Source: JAUZRW01 sp964549915 (GTDB taxonomy: Bacteria; Chloroflexota; Anaerolineae; Aggregatilineales; Phototrophicaceae). Taken from it: 64,000 bases of DNA. Below are positions 8,826-17,409 of the stretch, in pieces; within the stretch, counting starts at the first letter, position 1; each line of letters starts with the position of its first letter. The translations under genes were made by a program, and so were the position numbers. The DNA lies in contig CAZJWX010000002.1 in assembly GCA_964549915.1 (NCBI GenBank), positions 62,001 to 126,000 of the forward strand. Reading direction: 5' to 3'. The notes beneath the pieces are model-generated. The model saw only the letters and a program-made list of their open reading frames with translations. It was not told the origin of the DNA and made no database searches.

Positions 8826-10805
8826 TCAAATATCGAGGTTCTTGACCTGCTTGGCGTTGGTCTGGATGAAGCGCTTGCGCGGCGGCACACTTGCCCCCAT
8901 CAACATATCGAAGATGCGGTCAGCGTCGGCGGCGTCTTCGATGGTCACCTGCAACAGCGTGCGATTCTCCGGATCCATCGTCGTTTCCCAGAGCTGATCC
9001 GGATTCATCTCGCCAAGGCCCTTGTAGCGCTGAATATCCGGCAATTTGTCATAGCCTTTCAGCGCTTCTTCCAGGAGCTGGGCGTCGTTGAACCCGGCAC
9101 GCGGATAGACGTAGTCGATCTTCTTCCCCTGGCGCAAGCGGTAAATCGGCGGCTGCGCAATGTAGAGATGCCCACCCTGGATCAACTCCTGCATATGGCG
9201 GAAGAAGAAAGTCAGCAGCAGCGTGCGAATGTGGCTGCCATCGACATCGGCATCTGTCATGATGATCACGCGCCCGTAGCGCAGCTTGCTCACATCGAAG
9301 TCATCATGAATGCCCGTACCCAGGGCCGCAATCAGCGCCTTGACCTCGTTGTTATCCAGGATTTTGTCCAGGCGTGCGCGTTCGGTATTCAAGATTTTGC
9401 CGCGCAACGGCAGAATCGCCTGGAAATGCCGATCACGCCCTTGCTTGGCACTCCCCCCAGCGCTATCGCCCTCGACGATGTAGATTTCAGCATTTTCACC
9501 ACGCTGCGAACAATCCGCCAGCTTACCCGGCAGCGTGCTGCTCTCCAGCAGGCTGGGGCCAGAACGCACCAAATCACGGGCTTTACGCGCCGCTTCGCGG
9601 GCACGCTTACTCGTCATACACTTCTCGATGATACGGCGTGCTTCGCGGGAATTCATCTCCATGAAGTCTTGCAGCGCTTCGGACACAACCTGCGACACCG
9701 CGCCCTGTACTTCCGCGTTGAGCAGCTTCACCTTGGTCTGGCTCTCGAATTGCGGATCAGGATGCTTGACGCTGACAATCGCCGTCAGCCCTTCCAGCGT
9801 ATCGTTGCCGCTGAAATTGGTGTCCTTTTCTTTGAGCAATCCCTGTTTACGTGCATGACGGTTGAGCACACTGGTGATCGCTGAGCGCATCCCGGTGATG
9901 TGCGTGCCGCCATCTGGGGTGTTGATCGTGTTGGTGAAGGCCAGTTCGGTCGTCGTCGCGGAGTCGCTGTACTGGAAGGCGACTTCCACACCGACTGTGT
10001 AGGGGTTTTCTTGCTTATCGACGTATTCGATCTCGCGCTCGGCGTAAATCACATCGTGCAGCGGCTTGCGATTGCGGTTCAGGTGCTTGACGAAGGAGGC
10101 GATGCCGCCCTCGAAGTAGAAAGTGATCTCGCGCGGGATGGGTTTGACACGTTCGTCGCGCAGGGAAATCGTCACATTGCGGGTGACGAAGGCCATCTCG
10201 CGGAAGCGCGTCGCCAGCGTCTGGTAGTTGAACGGAACCTGATCCATGATGCTGAAATCCGGGATGAAGCGCTGGATTGTGCCCGTCGGTTCGCCATCTT
10301 CCAGCGGACGGAGCTTCTCAACATCGCTCGAAGGCAAGCCCGCGTTGTAGACCTGCCGCCAGACATGCCCATCGCGATGAATGGTGGCGATGAATTCCGC
10401 CGAGAGCGCATTCACAGCGGAGACACCCACACCATGCAAACCACCGCTGACTTTATAGGCGTTGCTATCGAACTTGCCGCCCATGCCGATCTTGGTCATC
10501 ACCCCTTCCAGGGTGGAAATGCCCAGGTCTTTGTTCAAACCGACCGGAATACCCGCACCGTTGTCCGCCACAGTCACGGAGCCATCATCATGGAGGATAA
10601 CTTCGATGCGGTCACAGCGACCCGCGAGGACTTCATCAATCGAGTTGTCGACGACTTCGTAGATAAGATGGTGCAGCGCACGCAAGTCTGTACCACCAAC
10701 GTACATACCAGGGCGCAAACGCACATGCTCGCGAGGTTCAAGATACTTGATATTCTCCTCAGTATATTGACCCTCAGCCGCCGGATTCTTCGGTTGCGAC
10801 GCCAT
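8826..10805 (-). CDS. gyrB: DNA gyrase subunit B
   Basis: The 659-residue ATPase and strand-passage subunit of gyrase. The N-terminal GHKL ATPase has EVVDNSIDE, DNGAGIP and GGLHGVGVSAVNALS. It is followed by a transducer domain, then Toprim with EGDSAGGSAKQGRDR and DADVDG, and the conserved C-terminal YKGLGEMNPDQLWETTMDP. The length shows it lacks the large insertion of proteobacterial GyrB. The Toprim signature and length favour GyrB over ParE. A TAGGAG site lies 6 bases before the ATG. gyrA is not in the window, and the neighbours are a copper pump and a tRNA, so gyrB appears to be a single-gene unit. Confidence 0.96.
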   Translation of the reverse strand: MASQPKNPAAEGQYTEENIKYLEPREHVRLRPGMYVGGTDLRALHHLIYEVVDNSIDEVLAGRCDRIEVILHDDGSVTVADNGAGIPVGLNKDLGISTLEGVMTKIGMGGKFDSNAYKVSGGLHGVGVSAVNALSAEFIATIHRDGHVWRQVYNAGLPSSDVEKLRPLEDGEPTGTIQRFIPDFSIMDQVPFNYQTLATRFREMAFVTRNVTISLRDERVKPIPREITFYFEGGIASFVKHLNRNRKPLHDVIYAEREIEYVDKQENPYTVGVEVAFQYSDSATTTELAFTNTINTPDGGTHITGMRSAITSVLNRHARKQGLLKEKDTNFSGNDTLEGLTAIVSVKHPDPQFESQTKVKLLNAEVQGAVSQVVSEALQDFMEMNSREARRIIEKCMTSKRAREAARKARDLVRSGPSLLESSTLPGKLADCSQRGENAEIYIVEGDSAGGSAKQGRDRHFQAILPLRGKILNTERARLDKILDNNEVKALIAALGTGIHDDFDVSKLRYGRVIIMTDADVDGSHIRTLLLTFFFRHMQELIQGGHLYIAQPPIYRLRQGKKIDYVYPRAGFNDAQLLEEALKGYDKLPDIQRYKGLGEMNPDQLWETTMDPENRTLLQVTIEDAADADRIFDMLMGASVPPRKRFIQTNAKQVKNLDI

Positions 10806-10990
10806 GTTTTACTCCTACAGTAAGCCAGAGCTTTCAGGTGGACGAATGGTAGAGGATTGGGGAAATCAGTACACAAATTGCTGCCCCTCACAGCAGAAGA
10901 AAAGCTGCCTCTACTCTTCTATTATTATACCGCACTGTGGGGAGGGAAACAACAGCGCATAGAACAGCTTGTTCGAAGCTATATCAAATA

Positions 10991-11019
10991 TTGACACATA
11001 GGCCGTCCAACCGTATGCT
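10991..11019 (+). promoter_or_regulatory. Promoter of tRNA-Arg
   Basis: A perfect TTGACA (10991-10996), 17-base spacer and TATGCT (11014-11019). The predicted start point is about 10 bases before the mature tRNA 5' end. Confidence 0.8.
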
Positions 11020-11036
11020 TTGAACGAGTAAAATCC

Positions 11037-11109
11037 GCCTCCGTAGCTCAACGGATAGAGCAAGGCTCTTCTAAAGCCGAGGTTGTAGGTTCGAGTCCTA
11101 CCGGGGGCG
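11037..11109 (+). tRNA. tRNA-Arg (anticodon TCT)
   Basis: The cloverleaf folds completely: acceptor GCCTCCG/CGGGGGC (one T-G pair), D arm GCTC/GAGC, anticodon loop CTTCTAA with TCT, and T arm GTAGG-TTCGAGT-CCTAC. The discriminator is G and the 3' CCA is not encoded. The outermost anticodon-stem pair is an A-G mismatch. TCT decodes AGA and AGG arginine codons. It has its own promoter upstream. Confidence 0.95.
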
Positions 11110-11118
11110 CACGCAAAA

Positions 11119-11150
11119 ACGAGCCTGCTGCGGGGATGCGTCAGGCTCGT
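11119..11150 (-). terminator. Intrinsic terminator shared by tRNA-Arg and BTAD gene ends
   Basis: A perfect 9-base stem, ACGAGCCTG with CAGGCTCGT. On the minus strand it is followed by TTTTT, so it ends the regulator gene at 11198; on the plus strand it lies 10 bases after the tRNA and may also stop that transcript. Confidence 0.75.
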
Positions 11151-11197
11151 GTGATTCTCAGCGGATGGGGGTAGGAGCGGGGTGCCCCGCAACTCCT

Positions 11198-12481
11198 TCA
11201 GCCAGAAAGTTGCTCATAGAGGGCAACGTTTTCCGGCGTCACGGGGATCTTCAGCCGCTCGAAATTCTTACACATTTCGTCGTAGTGAGCCAGGGCTTCC
11301 GCACGGCGTCCCAGGTCATCATAGAGCTGCATCACCGCATGATGGAAGTCATGCTGCTGATAATCTTCTTCCAGCCCTTTTTTGTAGACATCCAGAGCCA
11401 TCTCTTTACGGCCTTGCTGCTCCCAGATTTCGGCGACTTCGCGCATCGCTTCCAGGTACCCCTGCTGGAAGGCCGCACGCCGATCCAGGATCCAGGCATC
11501 ACTATGTCCATTCAAGAACGCCCCGCGATACAGTTGAATCGCGTGTTGCCAGTAGTCGGCGGCGTGGCCATTCTCCTGGTTGCGTCCCTTCGTCAACGTC
11601 TCTACAAAGTCCAGCACATCGTAATAGACGCTCAAGGAGGGATCGACCTGGTAGAGACTTTCGGTATGCACCAGCACATCGAACTGCATCGCTTTATGCA
11701 GGCGGCGCTTGGTGACGTGGAAGACGTTCACGGCCTGATCCGTATGTAGCTCGGGCCAGAAGGCACGGCAGATTTCCGACCGGGTGACCGTCGGCTTATC
11801 CAGCGTGAAGAAGAAGAGCAGCCGGGGCAAGTGCCCTTCCCACTTTTCGATTTCCTGGGAGCGATAGACCACGCGGCTCTCGCCCAGGCCATAAACCTCG
11901 AGATCGTTGCCATCCTCGCGACGGCTATCGTAGAAATTGTCATCCAGCAAGCGCTGGTCGAGCAGGAGTGCTGCCTGCTTCCTGGCGACCATAGACACCC
12001 AGGGCAAGCGCGGTAGCATCCGCCCATTCAATACCAGATGGCAGTTGTCCGGCATTTCTTCCGCCAGGCGTTCGATGAAGCGGTGAATGTCATCCGAACG
12101 GTCACTGCGATCATAGTCATCAAGGATGAACAGGCAATGCGAGGTGCTCAGCTCACTCAATTCGCGGGCGAAGGTCTCAACGAGCAAATCGAGATGCTCA
12201 TGCGTATGCTCGTATACGTCAGCATCCAGCAGGTTCAGATGCCGTCCGAAGGTTGGATGCTGCTCCGGGAGTTCATGCAGGACTCCTTCCAGGAAGCCGC
12301 GCAATGTATCATCGTCAGCGCCCATCCCATAGTAATACGCACTGACATCCACGTCATTGATGAGGTGTGCGAGCAGCAAGGAACGATATTTGCTTCGTGG
12401 GTGCAAGATCAGGATCGGGGATCGCACTGAGTGCTGTAACAGCGCCCGATATGCCTCTCGAATCTTGTCGCTGATGGACAT
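11198..12481 (-). CDS. BTAD-family transcriptional regulator with degenerate ATPase half
   Basis: 427 residues in three parts. Residues about 1-215 resemble a STAND/AAA-like ATPase, with a clear Walker-B-like strand (FILDDYD, 118-124), but the expected P-loop region reads LILHPRSKYRS without GxxxxGK[ST]. Residues about 225-280 form a winged-helix-like DNA-binding segment (RSEICRAFWPEL), followed by a bacterial transcriptional activator domain with TPR-like helices to the C-terminus. This is the SARP/BTAD architecture common in Chloroflexota and Actinobacteria. It probably controls transcription in response to an unknown signal, perhaps without ATP hydrolysis. Start is ATG with AGAGG upstream. 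It is monocistronic; its targets are unknown, and inverted repeats in its own upstream region are candidates. Confidence 0.8.
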   Translation of the reverse strand: MSISDKIREAYRALLQHSVRSPILILHPRSKYRSLLLAHLINDVDVSAYYYGMGADDDTLRGFLEGVLHELPEQHPTFGRHLNLLDADVYEHTHEHLDLLVETFARELSELSTSHCLFILDDYDRSDRSDDIHRFIERLAEEMPDNCHLVLNGRMLPRLPWVSMVARKQAALLLDQRLLDDNFYDSRREDGNDLEVYGLGESRVVYRSQEIEKWEGHLPRLLFFFTLDKPTVTRSEICRAFWPELHTDQAVNVFHVTKRRLHKAMQFDVLVHTESLYQVDPSLSVYYDVLDFVETLTKGRNQENGHAADYWQHAIQLYRGAFLNGHSDAWILDRRAAFQQGYLEAMREVAEIWEQQGRKEMALDVYKKGLEEDYQQHDFHHAVMQLYDDLGRRAEALAHYDEMCKNFERLKIPVTPENVALYEQLSG

Positions 12482-12745
12482 TATCTTAAGCCTCTTTGAA
12501 ACTATTCTTCATGCACACTGGGTAACCACACAGGCTGTGGTACCCCGGGAACCACCGATTTGCTCACACCTATCGTGTATACACTTGTCTCGCGGCTGTT
12601 CAGAAGGTGAGATGAAGAACAAGCTACGACAGGAAGCGTAAAACGTAATATTGCAACACGCTTACAACAATAATAACAAGCATACAAACATGCGCAAGTA
12701 ATTGGGCTAAAAAGTTTGAGGTTTGTTACCAATTAACCACAACAA
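12482..12745. promoter_or_regulatory. Upstream region of BTAD gene with inverted repeats
   Basis: No credible gene is seen. Near the BTAD start there is a near-perfect inverted repeat, GGTAACCACA (12521-12530) and TGTGGTACC (12536-12544). Further out is a perfect 10-base palindrome GTGTATACAC (12575-12584). The distal part (12650-12740) is AT-rich. I do not find a convincing -35/-10 pair. Confidence 0.45.
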
Positions 12746-12765
12746 GGGTAGGTGATTGCCTACCC
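12746..12765 (-). terminator. Probable terminator after acyl-CoA ligase gene
   Basis: A perfect 7-base stem, GGGTAGG and CCTACCC with a 6-base loop, followed on the minus strand by TTGTTGTGG. It lies 45 bases past the acyl-CoA ligase stop. Confidence 0.6.
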
Positions 12766-12809
12766 TCAGCATGACATTTTCGGTTTTCAGAAGAGGTGAA
12801 GCGCCGCCT

Positions 12810-14579
12810 TTAGCCCTGCTCCAGCGCTTCTTGTTCCAGCCGGACGAGTTCGCGTCGCAGCGTCTTGCCGACGGTCGATTTCGGCAATTCGTCGATGAAG
12901 GCGAAGCGGCGCGGGATCGAATAGGCGACCAGCTTGTCTTCGCAGTATTCCATCAGTTCTTCGGCGGTCGCACTTTGGTCGGGTTTGAGGACAACCCAGG
13001 CTTTCAGCGCTTCCTGGCCGGGGCGTTCCGGGTGGGGAATCGCCGCTACGCCGACTTCCAACACGGCGGGATGGCTCTTGAGCACATTCTCGACCTCCGC
13101 CGGATACACATTAAAGCCACCGATGAGCGCCATGTCCTTCTTGCGATCTACGATATAGAAGTAACCATCTTCATCCATACGGGCGATATCGCCTGTGTAG
13201 AGCCAGCGTTTGCCGTCTTTCTCGCGCAGGGCGTTGGCCGTCTCTGTTGGCATCTTGTGGTACCCCAGCATGACATTGGGGCCTGCCATCAACAGTTCGC
13301 CGATGTCGCCGACGGGCAAATCCGTCTCGCCGTCATCCAGGCTGACGATGCGCATTTCCATATCTGGCAGCGGCAGCCCAATGCTCCCTGTGCGATTCTC
13401 GCCCAGGATCGGGTTGACGTGGGTTGCGGTGGGTGCTTCGCTCATGCCGAACCCTTCGCGCACTGCCGCGCCGCTCAAACGCTCGAACTCTTCCTTGGTG
13501 GAATGTGGCAGCGGTGCTGAACCACTGATGCAGTAGCGCAGCGAACTGAGGTCAATCTCGCCAGATTGCACGCGCGGATGGTTGTTGATGGCGTTGTAGA
13601 GGGCGGGTACGCCGGGTAATTGGGTCGGCCTGTAGTGGTGAATGCACTCAACCACATCTTCCGTATCGCGTGCATTGGGAACCAGGACGATTCTGCTGGC
13701 GTTGGAGACACTCACATTCAAGAGCGCAACCAACCCGTAGACATGGAACATCGGGATTGCGCCGAGATAGATATCATCTTCCAGGGGCTTATTGAAGACG
13801 CGCAGCACGGCCTGCATCTGCATCACATTGGCGACCAGTGCCCGGTGCGGTGCCATCGCAGCCTTGCTGACGCCCGTCGTGCCACCCGTATACTGGAAAA
13901 TCGCCAGGTCTTCCGAGGAAACATCGACATCCACGCGGCGGCCATCATATTGCTTGAGCAAGTCTTGCAGCCAGTAATCCCCGGAACGCACGTTTTCCAG
14001 GTAATGCCCGCTCTTCTTCTCCATCGCCAGCGTGAAGAGCAGCTTCGCGATGCCGGGGAAGTATTCCTTGATATTGGCGACGATCACGCTCTGAACCTGC
14101 GTCTGCGGCTGAATCTCCTTGATCGTCTGGTAGAAGATCGTCAGCGTGATGACGAATTTGGCATCGCTATCGTTGATCTGGTACGCCATCTTCTGCGCCG
14201 GGTACGTCGGGTTGGTGGCTGCGACGACCCCACCCGCCTTCAGCACGGCGTAGAAACTGATGGCGAAGGCCACGCAGTTTGGCATCACGATAGCGACTCG
14301 ATCCCCCTTCTCCAACCCTTTTTCGACGAGTGCGGCTGCGAGGGCATCACTGCTTCGCTCCAGGTCACGATAGCTGAGGTTACTGGTGAGCCGGCCAAAC
14401 AGCGGAACCTTCGCACTCGTGATCAGCGCGATGCGATCAGGGTGTTCTTTGGCCGTTTTCTGCAAAAAGGAGTGTACGGGGATGTCTGGATAATCGAGCG
14501 AGTGCGCCAGCCCTTCATCATAATTCTTGAGCCAGGGCTTGTCCGCATACGTAACTGGTGTTTGTTCTGGTGCGACCAT
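12810..14579 (-). CDS. fadD: Long-chain acyl-CoA synthetase (AMP-forming)
   Basis: A 589-residue ANL-superfamily ligase. The adenylate-binding loop is YTGGTTGVSKAA. The A5-like motif REGFGMSE and the hinge region around LYTGDIARMDEDGYF and DRKKDM follow, with the C-terminal catalytic lysine region KTLRREL near the end. The best match is FadD-type long-chain fatty acid:CoA ligase, which activates fatty acids with ATP and CoA at the membrane. The ATG at 14579 follows GGAG by 9 bases; an upstream TTG (14603) has no such site. A promoter and a 20-base palindrome lie immediately upstream, and a thioesterase gene lies beyond, so fatty-acid metabolism is the likely theme. Confidence 0.9.
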   Translation of the reverse strand: MVAPEQTPVTYADKPWLKNYDEGLAHSLDYPDIPVHSFLQKTAKEHPDRIALITSAKVPLFGRLTSNLSYRDLERSSDALAAALVEKGLEKGDRVAIVMPNCVAFAISFYAVLKAGGVVAATNPTYPAQKMAYQINDSDAKFVITLTIFYQTIKEIQPQTQVQSVIVANIKEYFPGIAKLLFTLAMEKKSGHYLENVRSGDYWLQDLLKQYDGRRVDVDVSSEDLAIFQYTGGTTGVSKAAMAPHRALVANVMQMQAVLRVFNKPLEDDIYLGAIPMFHVYGLVALLNVSVSNASRIVLVPNARDTEDVVECIHHYRPTQLPGVPALYNAINNHPRVQSGEIDLSSLRYCISGSAPLPHSTKEEFERLSGAAVREGFGMSEAPTATHVNPILGENRTGSIGLPLPDMEMRIVSLDDGETDLPVGDIGELLMAGPNVMLGYHKMPTETANALREKDGKRWLYTGDIARMDEDGYFYIVDRKKDMALIGGFNVYPAEVENVLKSHPAVLEVGVAAIPHPERPGQEALKAWVVLKPDQSATAEELMEYCEDKLVAYSIPRRFAFIDELPKSTVGKTLRRELVRLEQEALEQG

Positions 14580-14605
14580 TACAGAAGTCTCCAAAATTTT
14601 CAAAT

Positions 14606-14625
14606 AATCGAATCTATATTCGATT
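14606..14625. promoter_or_regulatory. Palindromic operator candidate before acyl-CoA ligase
   Basis: A perfect inverted repeat, AATCGAAT-CTAT-ATTCGATT, starts about 6 bases downstream of the predicted transcription start and ends 27 bases before the ATG. This is a typical repressor position. Acyl-CoA-responsive TetR or GntR repressors often control such genes, but no regulator is encoded nearby. Confidence 0.6.
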
Positions 14626-14637
14626 TCTATTGAGCCA

Positions 14638-14667
14638 ACTATACAGGAAATTGGGTCAAAAAATCAA
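14638..14667 (-). promoter_or_regulatory. Promoter of acyl-CoA ligase gene
   Basis: On the minus strand, TTGATT (14667-14662), an 18-base spacer and TATAGT (14643-14638). It is placed between the thioesterase stop and the ligase start. Confidence 0.6.
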
Positions 14668-14683
14668 CGCTGACTGAACGCTT

Positions 14684-15088
14684 TCATGTGCGTCTAAGCC
14701 ATTCTTCCGGAATTCGGGCGATTTTGCCCTCACGATCCAGGCAGATGTGCTTCGTGCAGCCTGTGACCAGGGTTTCGCACTCCTCGCCCCGGACGATCTC
14801 ATAGGCGAAATCCAGAGCGCGGCTACGAGAATTCTCCACCCAGCAGCGCACAGTCAGCAAATCATCGTAACGCGCAGCCTTATGATACTTGACTTCGACT
14901 TCGGTCACGGCCAGAAAAAAGCCGCTGCGCTCGAAATCCGCGTAGCTCGTCCCCTGCTGGCGAAGATAGGCGCTGCGCCCTTCTTCGAAATAGACGATGT
15001 AGCTCGCATGATGGACGATGCCCATCGCATCGGTTTCGGCGTAGCGCACATGAAAAGATGTCTCTGCGACAAATTGCGTTTCATTCAT
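14684..15088 (-). CDS. Acyl-CoA thioesterase, YbgC/4HBT hotdog family
   Basis: The 134-residue protein has the YbgC-type hotdog signature VRYAETDAMGIVHHASYIVYFEE at the N-terminus, in which D19 is the catalytic acid, and is the normal family length. It should hydrolyse short- or medium-chain acyl-CoA thioesters. It begins 50 bases after hisE on the same strand, so it may be read from the his transcript. It also precedes the acyl-CoA ligase, to which it is more closely related in function. Substrate length cannot be predicted. Confidence 0.88.
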   Translation of the reverse strand: MNETQFVAETSFHVRYAETDAMGIVHHASYIVYFEEGRSAYLRQQGTSYADFERSGFFLAVTEVEVKYHKAARYDDLLTVRCWVENSRSRALDFAYEIVRGEECETLVTGCTKHICLDREGKIARIPEEWLRRT

Positions 15089-15138
15089 TCTCGCACACCT
15101 TTACCCGCAAAATCTTGCTGAAGTGTAAACGGATGTAT

Positions 15139-15438
15139 TCACCCGGTGCCATTCTGCGGCTGATGCCGCTGCGCCAGTTCCGCTTCGACATCCTCCAGCG
15201 TGATGCCCAGGTCGTTCATCAAAACCAGCGTATGGTAGAAGAGATCCGCCAATTCGCCGATTTGTTCGTCGCGCCCCTCGCCGAGGGCTGCGACGATCAC
15301 TTCCGCTGCCTCTTCGCCGAGTTTCTGAGCCATCTTGTTGCGACCTCGCTCGAAGAGCTTATTGGTATAGCTGCCCTCTGTCGGGTTCATGCGACGATCC
15401 GCGATGATCGCCTCTAGCTGCGCTAACATCTCTGGCAT
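15139..15438 (-). CDS. hisE: Phosphoribosyl-ATP pyrophosphatase
   Basis: 99 residues with the HisE/MazG-like helical signature KLFERGRNKMAQKLGEEAAEV, in which the acidic residues bind metal. It removes pyrophosphate from phosphoribosyl-ATP, the second step of histidine biosynthesis. It is a separate gene starting 3 bases after hisI stops, not a HisIE fusion. It is the last his gene of the run. Confidence 0.95.
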   Translation of the reverse strand: MPEMLAQLEAIIADRRMNPTEGSYTNKLFERGRNKMAQKLGEEAAEVIVAALGEGRDEQIGELADLFYHTLVLMNDLGITLEDVEAELAQRHQPQNGTG

Positions 15439-15441
15439 GGT

Positions 15442-15798
15442 TCAATCTCGTTTCGGATTCTGCGTAAATTCATTGAGTGAGCGGTAGAAGCAATGCTCCG
15501 CACCGGTATGGCAGGCAGGGCCAGCAGATTCCACCAGGATCAGGACCGTGTCAGCATCACAATCGACGCGAATCTCGCGCACAGTTTGCGTGTTGCCGGA
15601 TGTTTCTCCCTTGTGCCAGTAGCTCTGGCGACTGCGTGACCAGAAAACCGTCTCTCCCGTGTCGATGGTGCGCTGCAAAGCCTCCACATTCATGTACGCC
15701 AGCATCAAGACCTGCCGCGAATCAGCATCCTGGACAATTGCCGGGATCAAGCCCTGCTCATCCCATTTGATTGTAGCGATCGCTTCAGGCGTCAGCAT
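15442..15798 (-). CDS. hisI: Phosphoribosyl-AMP cyclohydrolase
   Basis: About 118 residues with the full HisI pattern: LMLAYMNVEAL, FWSRSRQSYWHKGETSGN, metal-binding aspartates in DCDADT and conserved cysteines (VDCDAD, ACHTG, HCFYR). It opens the purine ring of phosphoribosyl-AMP in the third histidine step. The ATG at 15798 (MLTPEAIATI) is preferred; the frame is open to an ATG at 15828. Either start overlaps the end of hisF, implying translational coupling. Confidence 0.94.
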   Translation of the reverse strand: MLTPEAIATIKWDEQGLIPAIVQDADSRQVLMLAYMNVEALQRTIDTGETVFWSRSRQSYWHKGETSGNTQTVREIRVDCDADTVLILVESAGPACHTGAEHCFYRSLNEFTQNPKRD

Positions 15799-16570
15799 CT
15801 GCCACCATCCACCCGCTTGTACGCACATTGACTCCTTCTTCCTGAAGATAGGCTTTTAAGTCGCCGATGCGCAATTCGTTGTAGTGAAAGAGGCTCGCCG
15901 CCAGCGCTGCATCCGCTTTGCCGACGGTCAGCGCCTGCGCGAAATGCTCCCGCGCACCCGCCCCACCAGAAGCAATCACCGGAATCGATACCGCGTCGGC
16001 AATCGCTTCCGTCAGTTCCAGGTCGTAGCCGGATTTCGTGCCATCACGATCCATGCTGGTGAGCAGAATTTCACCCGCGCCGCGTGCTTCGACTTCTTGC
16101 GCCCAGGCGACAGCTTCGAATTCCGTCGGCACGCGCCCACCGTTGATGTGGACAATCCAGCGACCATCGACATATTTGGGGTCAATCGCCACTACGATGC
16201 ACTGACTGCCGAAGGCCCAGGCACCATCTTCGATCAGTTGGGGATTCTTCACTGCCGCACTGTTGATGCTCACCTTGTCTGCGCCTGCCAACAAGGTCTC
16301 GCGGATGTCTCCAATGCTGCGGATGCCCCCCCCCACCGCAAAGGGAATGAAGATGCTATCCGCGACCCGACGTACCATGTCCAGGACGGTCTTGCGGCCT
16401 TCATGCGACGCGCCAATATCCAGGAAGACCAGTTCATCCGCACCTTCCCGATCATAAACCATCGCCTGCTCTACCGGATCCCCGGCATCACGCAGGTTGA
16501 CGAAGTTGACTCCTTTCACCACGCGCCCATCTTTCACATCCAGGCAGGGAATGATGCGTTTAGCCAGCAT
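15785..16570 (-). CDS. hisF: Imidazole glycerol phosphate synthase, cyclase subunit
   Basis: 261 residues starting MLAKRIIPCLDVKDGRVVKG, the standard HisF beginning with catalytic Asp11. The second catalytic Asp is in TSMDRDGTKSGYD, and phosphate-binding SGGAG is near the C-terminus. It uses ammonia from HisH to form imidazole glycerol phosphate and AICAR. The start at 16570 overlaps the hisA stop by 11 bases; longer upstream extension of the frame is within hisA and is discarded. Confidence 0.96.
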   Translation of the reverse strand: MLAKRIIPCLDVKDGRVVKGVNFVNLRDAGDPVEQAMVYDREGADELVFLDIGASHEGRKTVLDMVRRVADSIFIPFAVGGGIRSIGDIRETLLAGADKVSINSAAVKNPQLIEDGAWAFGSQCIVVAIDPKYVDGRWIVHINGGRVPTEFEAVAWAQEVEARGAGEILLTSMDRDGTKSGYDLELTEAIADAVSIPVIASGGAGAREHFAQALTVGKADAALAASLFHYNELRIGDLKAYLQEEGVNVRTSGWMVADADA

Positions 16571-17297
16571 TGTCGTCTCTCTCCTTCGCCGCTGCCAGGG
16601 CTTCTCGCAGCCCGATTTCATTCTGGTACAAGGCCATGCCGATGACAACACCCGCGATCACGCCCGTGCGTGCCAGTTCCTGGATTTCCACCATGCGGTG
16701 CACACCCCCTGACGCGATCACCTGCAAACCCGTATTACGCGCCAGCGAGACCGTCGCACGAATATTGACCCCGCTCAACAACCCATCGCGGTTTACATCC
16801 GTATAGAGCGCATGCAACACGCCCTGTTCGCGCATTAGATGACCGAATTGCACAGGGGATAGCTCTGTCTGGCTCGTCCATCCATGAGTCGTGACGAAAC
16901 CATCGCGGGCGTCCATTGCCACACAGATCGCTTCGGCACCCTGCGTCTCGACAGCCTGACCGACGGCATCCGGGTCTTTCGCCGCCATCGTCCCCAGGAC
17001 GACGCGCGACACGCCCAGGTCGCGCACACGCTGAATATCGTCCGCATCTCGCAGACCGCCGCCGAACTGAATTCGTGCGCCCTGCTTTGCGATTTCAGGC
17101 AGGATGCTGAGGTTGTCGTTGGCACGGTCAAAGGCACCATCCAGATTCACCACATGCAACCATTCCGCACCCTGTTCGATCCACTGTGCTGCAACCGCCG
17201 CCGGATCATCGCTGAAGACGGTCATATCGTCCATTTCGCCCTTTTTCAGGCGAACGACACGACCGCCGCTGATGTCAATTGCCGGAAATACAATCAC
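16560..17297 (-). CDS. hisA: Phosphoribosylformimino-AICAR ribotide isomerase
   Basis: 245 residues forming a TIM barrel homologous to HisF. The N-terminal FPAIDISGGRVVRLKKG carries catalytic Asp8, the second catalytic Asp lies in YTDVNRDG, and the phosphate sites are FGGGLR and ASGGV. It performs the ProFAR to PRFAR Amadori isomerisation. It lies 112 bases after hisH, the largest gap inside the operon. No separate trpF was seen in the window, so a bifunctional PriA role cannot be excluded from context. Confidence 0.95.
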   Translation of the reverse strand: MIVFPAIDISGGRVVRLKKGEMDDMTVFSDDPAAVAAQWIEQGAEWLHVVNLDGAFDRANDNLSILPEIAKQGARIQFGGGLRDADDIQRVRDLGVSRVVLGTMAAKDPDAVGQAVETQGAEAICVAMDARDGFVTTHGWTSQTELSPVQFGHLMREQGVLHALYTDVNRDGLLSGVNIRATVSLARNTGLQVIASGGVHRMVEIQELARTGVIAGVVIGMALYQNEIGLREALAAAKERDDNAG

Positions 17298-17409
17298 TAC
17301 GTTCTCCTATCACATACCTTGTTGAACAGGGTGTCCCTTCGAGCCAGTCCTGGCCTCAACACGGGTCGTTTTGTGTGAGAAGTGGAATGGCAAATCCACG
17401 CCAGTGGTT

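Noticed and set aside
10911..11192. Minus-strand frame with the peptide PGRTRTYNLGFRRALLYPLS
   Set aside because: This is the antisense translation of the tRNA-Arg gene, a common false protein.
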